Assembly (NCBI GenBank): GCA_915066865.1
Contig: CAJZEE010000090.1
Span: 1 to 7,356, forward strand
From: an uncultured Veillonella sp.
GTDB lineage: Bacteria; Bacillota; Negativicutes; Veillonellales; Veillonellaceae
Direction: 5' to 3'
DNA: 7,356 nt
The notes below the pieces were generated by a model. The model was not told where the DNA came from, made no database searches, and was given only the letters and a program-made list of their open reading frames with translations. Every line of letters begins with the position of its first letter. Position 1 is the first letter of the stretch. Positions 5,798-7,356 of this stretch are shown here, one piece after another. A program made the position numbers and the translations under genes.

Positions 5798-7198
5798 ATG
5801 AAAAAACTATTGAACTGGATCATTCCGGCAGCCTTTGGTTTAGGTCTGTGGTTTGTTCCAACTCCAGAGGGATTAACTCCTCAGTCATGGCATTTATTTG
5901 CAATCTTTGTAGCTACTATCGTAGGCTTCATTACTCAGCCCTTACCGATTGGTGGTGTATCTATCGTTGTTATTACTGTTGCTGCATTGACAGGTACATT
6001 AAAGATTAGTGAAGGTATTTCAGGTTTTGCTAACTCTGCGATCTGGCTAATTGTAGGTGCTTTTTTATTCTCTCGTGGCTTTATTAAAACTGGTTTGGGT
6101 AAACGTATCGCTTATAATTTGATTTCTGCTTTTGGTAGTAGTTCCTTGCGTTTGGCCTATGCATTGGCTTTGTCTGATTTGATTTTAGCTCCCGCAACAC
6201 CATCTAACACAGCTCGTGTAGGCGGTGTAATCATGCCAATTACAACTAGTTTAGCAAAAGCTTTTGGTTCTGAACCACAAGATGGACCTCGTAAAATCGG
6301 TTCTTTCTTGATGCAATCTATTTATCAAGTAAATACGATTACATCTGCTATGTTCCAAACATCCATGGCTGGTAATACATTGGTTGCTGCATTGGCACTT
6401 CAATCCTTTGGTATTGGTATTACTTGGGGTGACTGGGCTATGGCAGCTATCGTTCCTGGTATCATTGCATTGATTATTATGCCGTACTTTATTTACAAAG
6501 TGTATCCACCGGAAATTAAAGATGCTCATGAAGCTCAACAAATGGTTCGCGAAGAGTTAAAAGGTCTTGGAAAGATGTCTTTCCAAGAATGGATAATGCT
6601 TGGCGTATTTATTTTAGCATTAGTTTTATGGGCTACGTCTCAATTCACAAAACTCGATGCTACAACTGTTGCATTCTTAGGTATTTCTATTTTACTTGCT
6701 ACAGGCGTTCTAATTTGGGACGATGTTAAGAGTGAAAAAGGTGCTTGGGATACCTTGGTTTGGATGGGGACATTGATGGGCTTTGCCGGGTTCCTTTCTA
6801 AATTGGGCTTTATCAAATGGGCTACAGTTCAAGTTGGTGGTTATATTCCAGAAGGCTCTTGGGTAATTGCCTTTGTTGTAGCTGTTCTTGTTAATACATA
6901 TGCTCACTATGTATTTGCATCTTTAACAGCGCATATTTCTGCAATGTTCGTAGCGTTCTCTGCAATCGCTATTTCTGCAGGTGCACCACCAATGTTGACA
7001 TTGTTGATGATCGCATTCACATCTAACTTGTGTATGTCTTTGACTCACTATGCTGCAGGTCCATCTCCAGTAATCTATAATACTGGGTATGTTCCTCAAA
7101 ATACATGGTGGAAACTTGGTTTCTTCACATCTGTAATCAACTTAATTATCTTCATGGGGCTTGGCTCTGTATGGATAAAGTTGATTGGTATGTGGTAA
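5798..7198 (+). CDS. DASS-family (SLC13/CitT-like) divalent anion transporter
   Basis: A 466-residue polytopic inner-membrane carrier, hydrophobic along most of its length with an estimated 11-12 membrane segments. It begins with a positively charged KK and a hydrophobic helix. Both family hairpin motifs are present: TPSNTARVGGVIMPI with S136-N137-T138, and TSNLCMSLTHYAAGPSPVIY with S409-N410-L411. The TPSNTAR and SLTHYAxGPxP signatures point to the CitT/TtdT/2-oxoglutarate-malate translocator branch, whose members import or exchange di- and tricarboxylates (succinate, fumarate, malate, tartrate, citrate, 2-oxoglutarate). The exact substrate is not determined by these motifs. The start ATG 5798 lies seven bases after AGGAGG (5785-5790); an in-frame ATG at 5792 is only one base from it and is rejected. 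It is alone between two terminators. Confidence 0.92.
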   Translation: MKKLLNWIIPAAFGLGLWFVPTPEGLTPQSWHLFAIFVATIVGFITQPLPIGGVSIVVITVAALTGTLKISEGISGFANSAIWLIVGAFLFSRGFIKTGLGKRIAYNLISAFGSSSLRLAYALALSDLILAPATPSNTARVGGVIMPITTSLAKAFGSEPQDGPRKIGSFLMQSIYQVNTITSAMFQTSMAGNTLVAALALQSFGIGITWGDWAMAAIVPGIIALIIMPYFIYKVYPPEIKDAHEAQQMVREELKGLGKMSFQEWIMLGVFILALVLWATSQFTKLDATTVAFLGISILLATGVLIWDDVKSEKGAWDTLVWMGTLMGFAGFLSKLGFIKWATVQVGGYIPEGSWVIAFVVAVLVNTYAHYVFASLTAHISAMFVAFSAIAISAGAPPMLTLLMIAFTSNLCMSLTHYAAGPSPVIYNTGYVPQNTWWKLGFFTSVINLIIFMGLGSVWIKLIGMW

Positions 7199-7285
7199 AA
7201 TCCAGTACTGACAATTTTATAGGATTGTAATGCATGCACTTTAATTTTTTTTAGACTTAGTGTACTATGCATTTACATCGTATAT

Positions 7286-7315
7286 AAAAAGCCGTCCCGA
7301 TAGGGGCGGCTTTTT
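7286..7315 (+). terminator. Intrinsic terminator of the DASS transporter, probably bidirectional
   Basis: An 8-bp GC-rich stem, GCCGTCCC/GGGGCGGC (7291-7298 and 7303-7310, one G-U pair), has a GATA loop and is flanked by five As and five Ts. The symmetry would also stop transcription arriving from the right. Between the stop codon and this stem, AATGCAT (7229-7235) and ATGCATT (7267-7273) form a looser inverted pair. Confidence 0.93.
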
Positions 7316-7356
7316 GTGATAAAATATGAGTAGTTAATAAGCTCGGAAGAGCAACT

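Noticed and set aside
5761..6009. 82-residue plus-strand open frame at the start of the DASS transporter
   Set aside because: It is an out-of-frame shadow of the transporter's N-terminus with a Cys/Tyr-rich artefactual sequence.
7341..7356. Start of a tRNA or structured RNA at the right edge (GCTC-GGAA-GAGC hairpin)
   Set aside because: Only a 4-bp stem is visible before the window ends, and the bases do not match a tRNA 5' end.

Overview
The window is low-GC, with AGGAGG-type ribosome binding sites and short intergenic spaces. Its gene set is a branched-chain aminotransferase, an FlK-like thioesterase, a TVP38/TMEM64 membrane protein, a LysN/Aro8-like aminotransferase, a Mrp/NBP35 Fe-S carrier and a CitT-like dicarboxylate transporter. 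This suggests an anaerobic member of the Negativicutes, most likely Veillonella. That assignment is inferred from overall protein character and was not tested by a search.

Layout. Positions 1-482 (minus) hold the N-terminal part of a fumarylacetoacetate-hydrolase (FAH) family enzyme that runs off the left edge. A 287-base AT-rich divergent region (483-769) carries a strong 71-base inverted repeat and the promoter of the plus-strand branched-chain aminotransferase (770-1792), which ends in a clear terminator. A minus-strand thioesterase gene (1949-2345) converges on it and is split by a 4-base tandem duplication. A second divergent region (2346-2619) holds direct repeats, a palindrome and an extended -10 promoter. 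It leads into a TVP38/TMEM64 membrane protein (2620-3357) and, 56 bases later, a fold-type I PLP aminotransferase (3414-4607), probably co-transcribed. The Mrp-family ATPase (4728-5561) has its own promoter, overlapped by a dyad, and a strong terminator. The last gene (5798-7198) is a DASS-family anion transporter closed by another strong terminator. From 7316 to 7356 no gene can be assigned.

How they fit together. The two aminotransferases and the FAH-family enzyme act on amino and oxo acids, and the DASS carrier probably moves C4-dicarboxylates, tricarboxylates or 2-oxoglutarate. Mrp would supply Fe-S clusters to anaerobic enzymes. Each unit appears to have its own promoter or terminator, so this looks like ordinary core metabolism in small transcription units rather than one dedicated system. 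No RNA gene, CRISPR array, insertion sequence or phage gene was recognised. The most notable points are the frameshifted thioesterase with its catalytic triad split across the lesion, the Mrp protein lacking the second cysteine of its CxxC motif, and the dyads placed at promoters.
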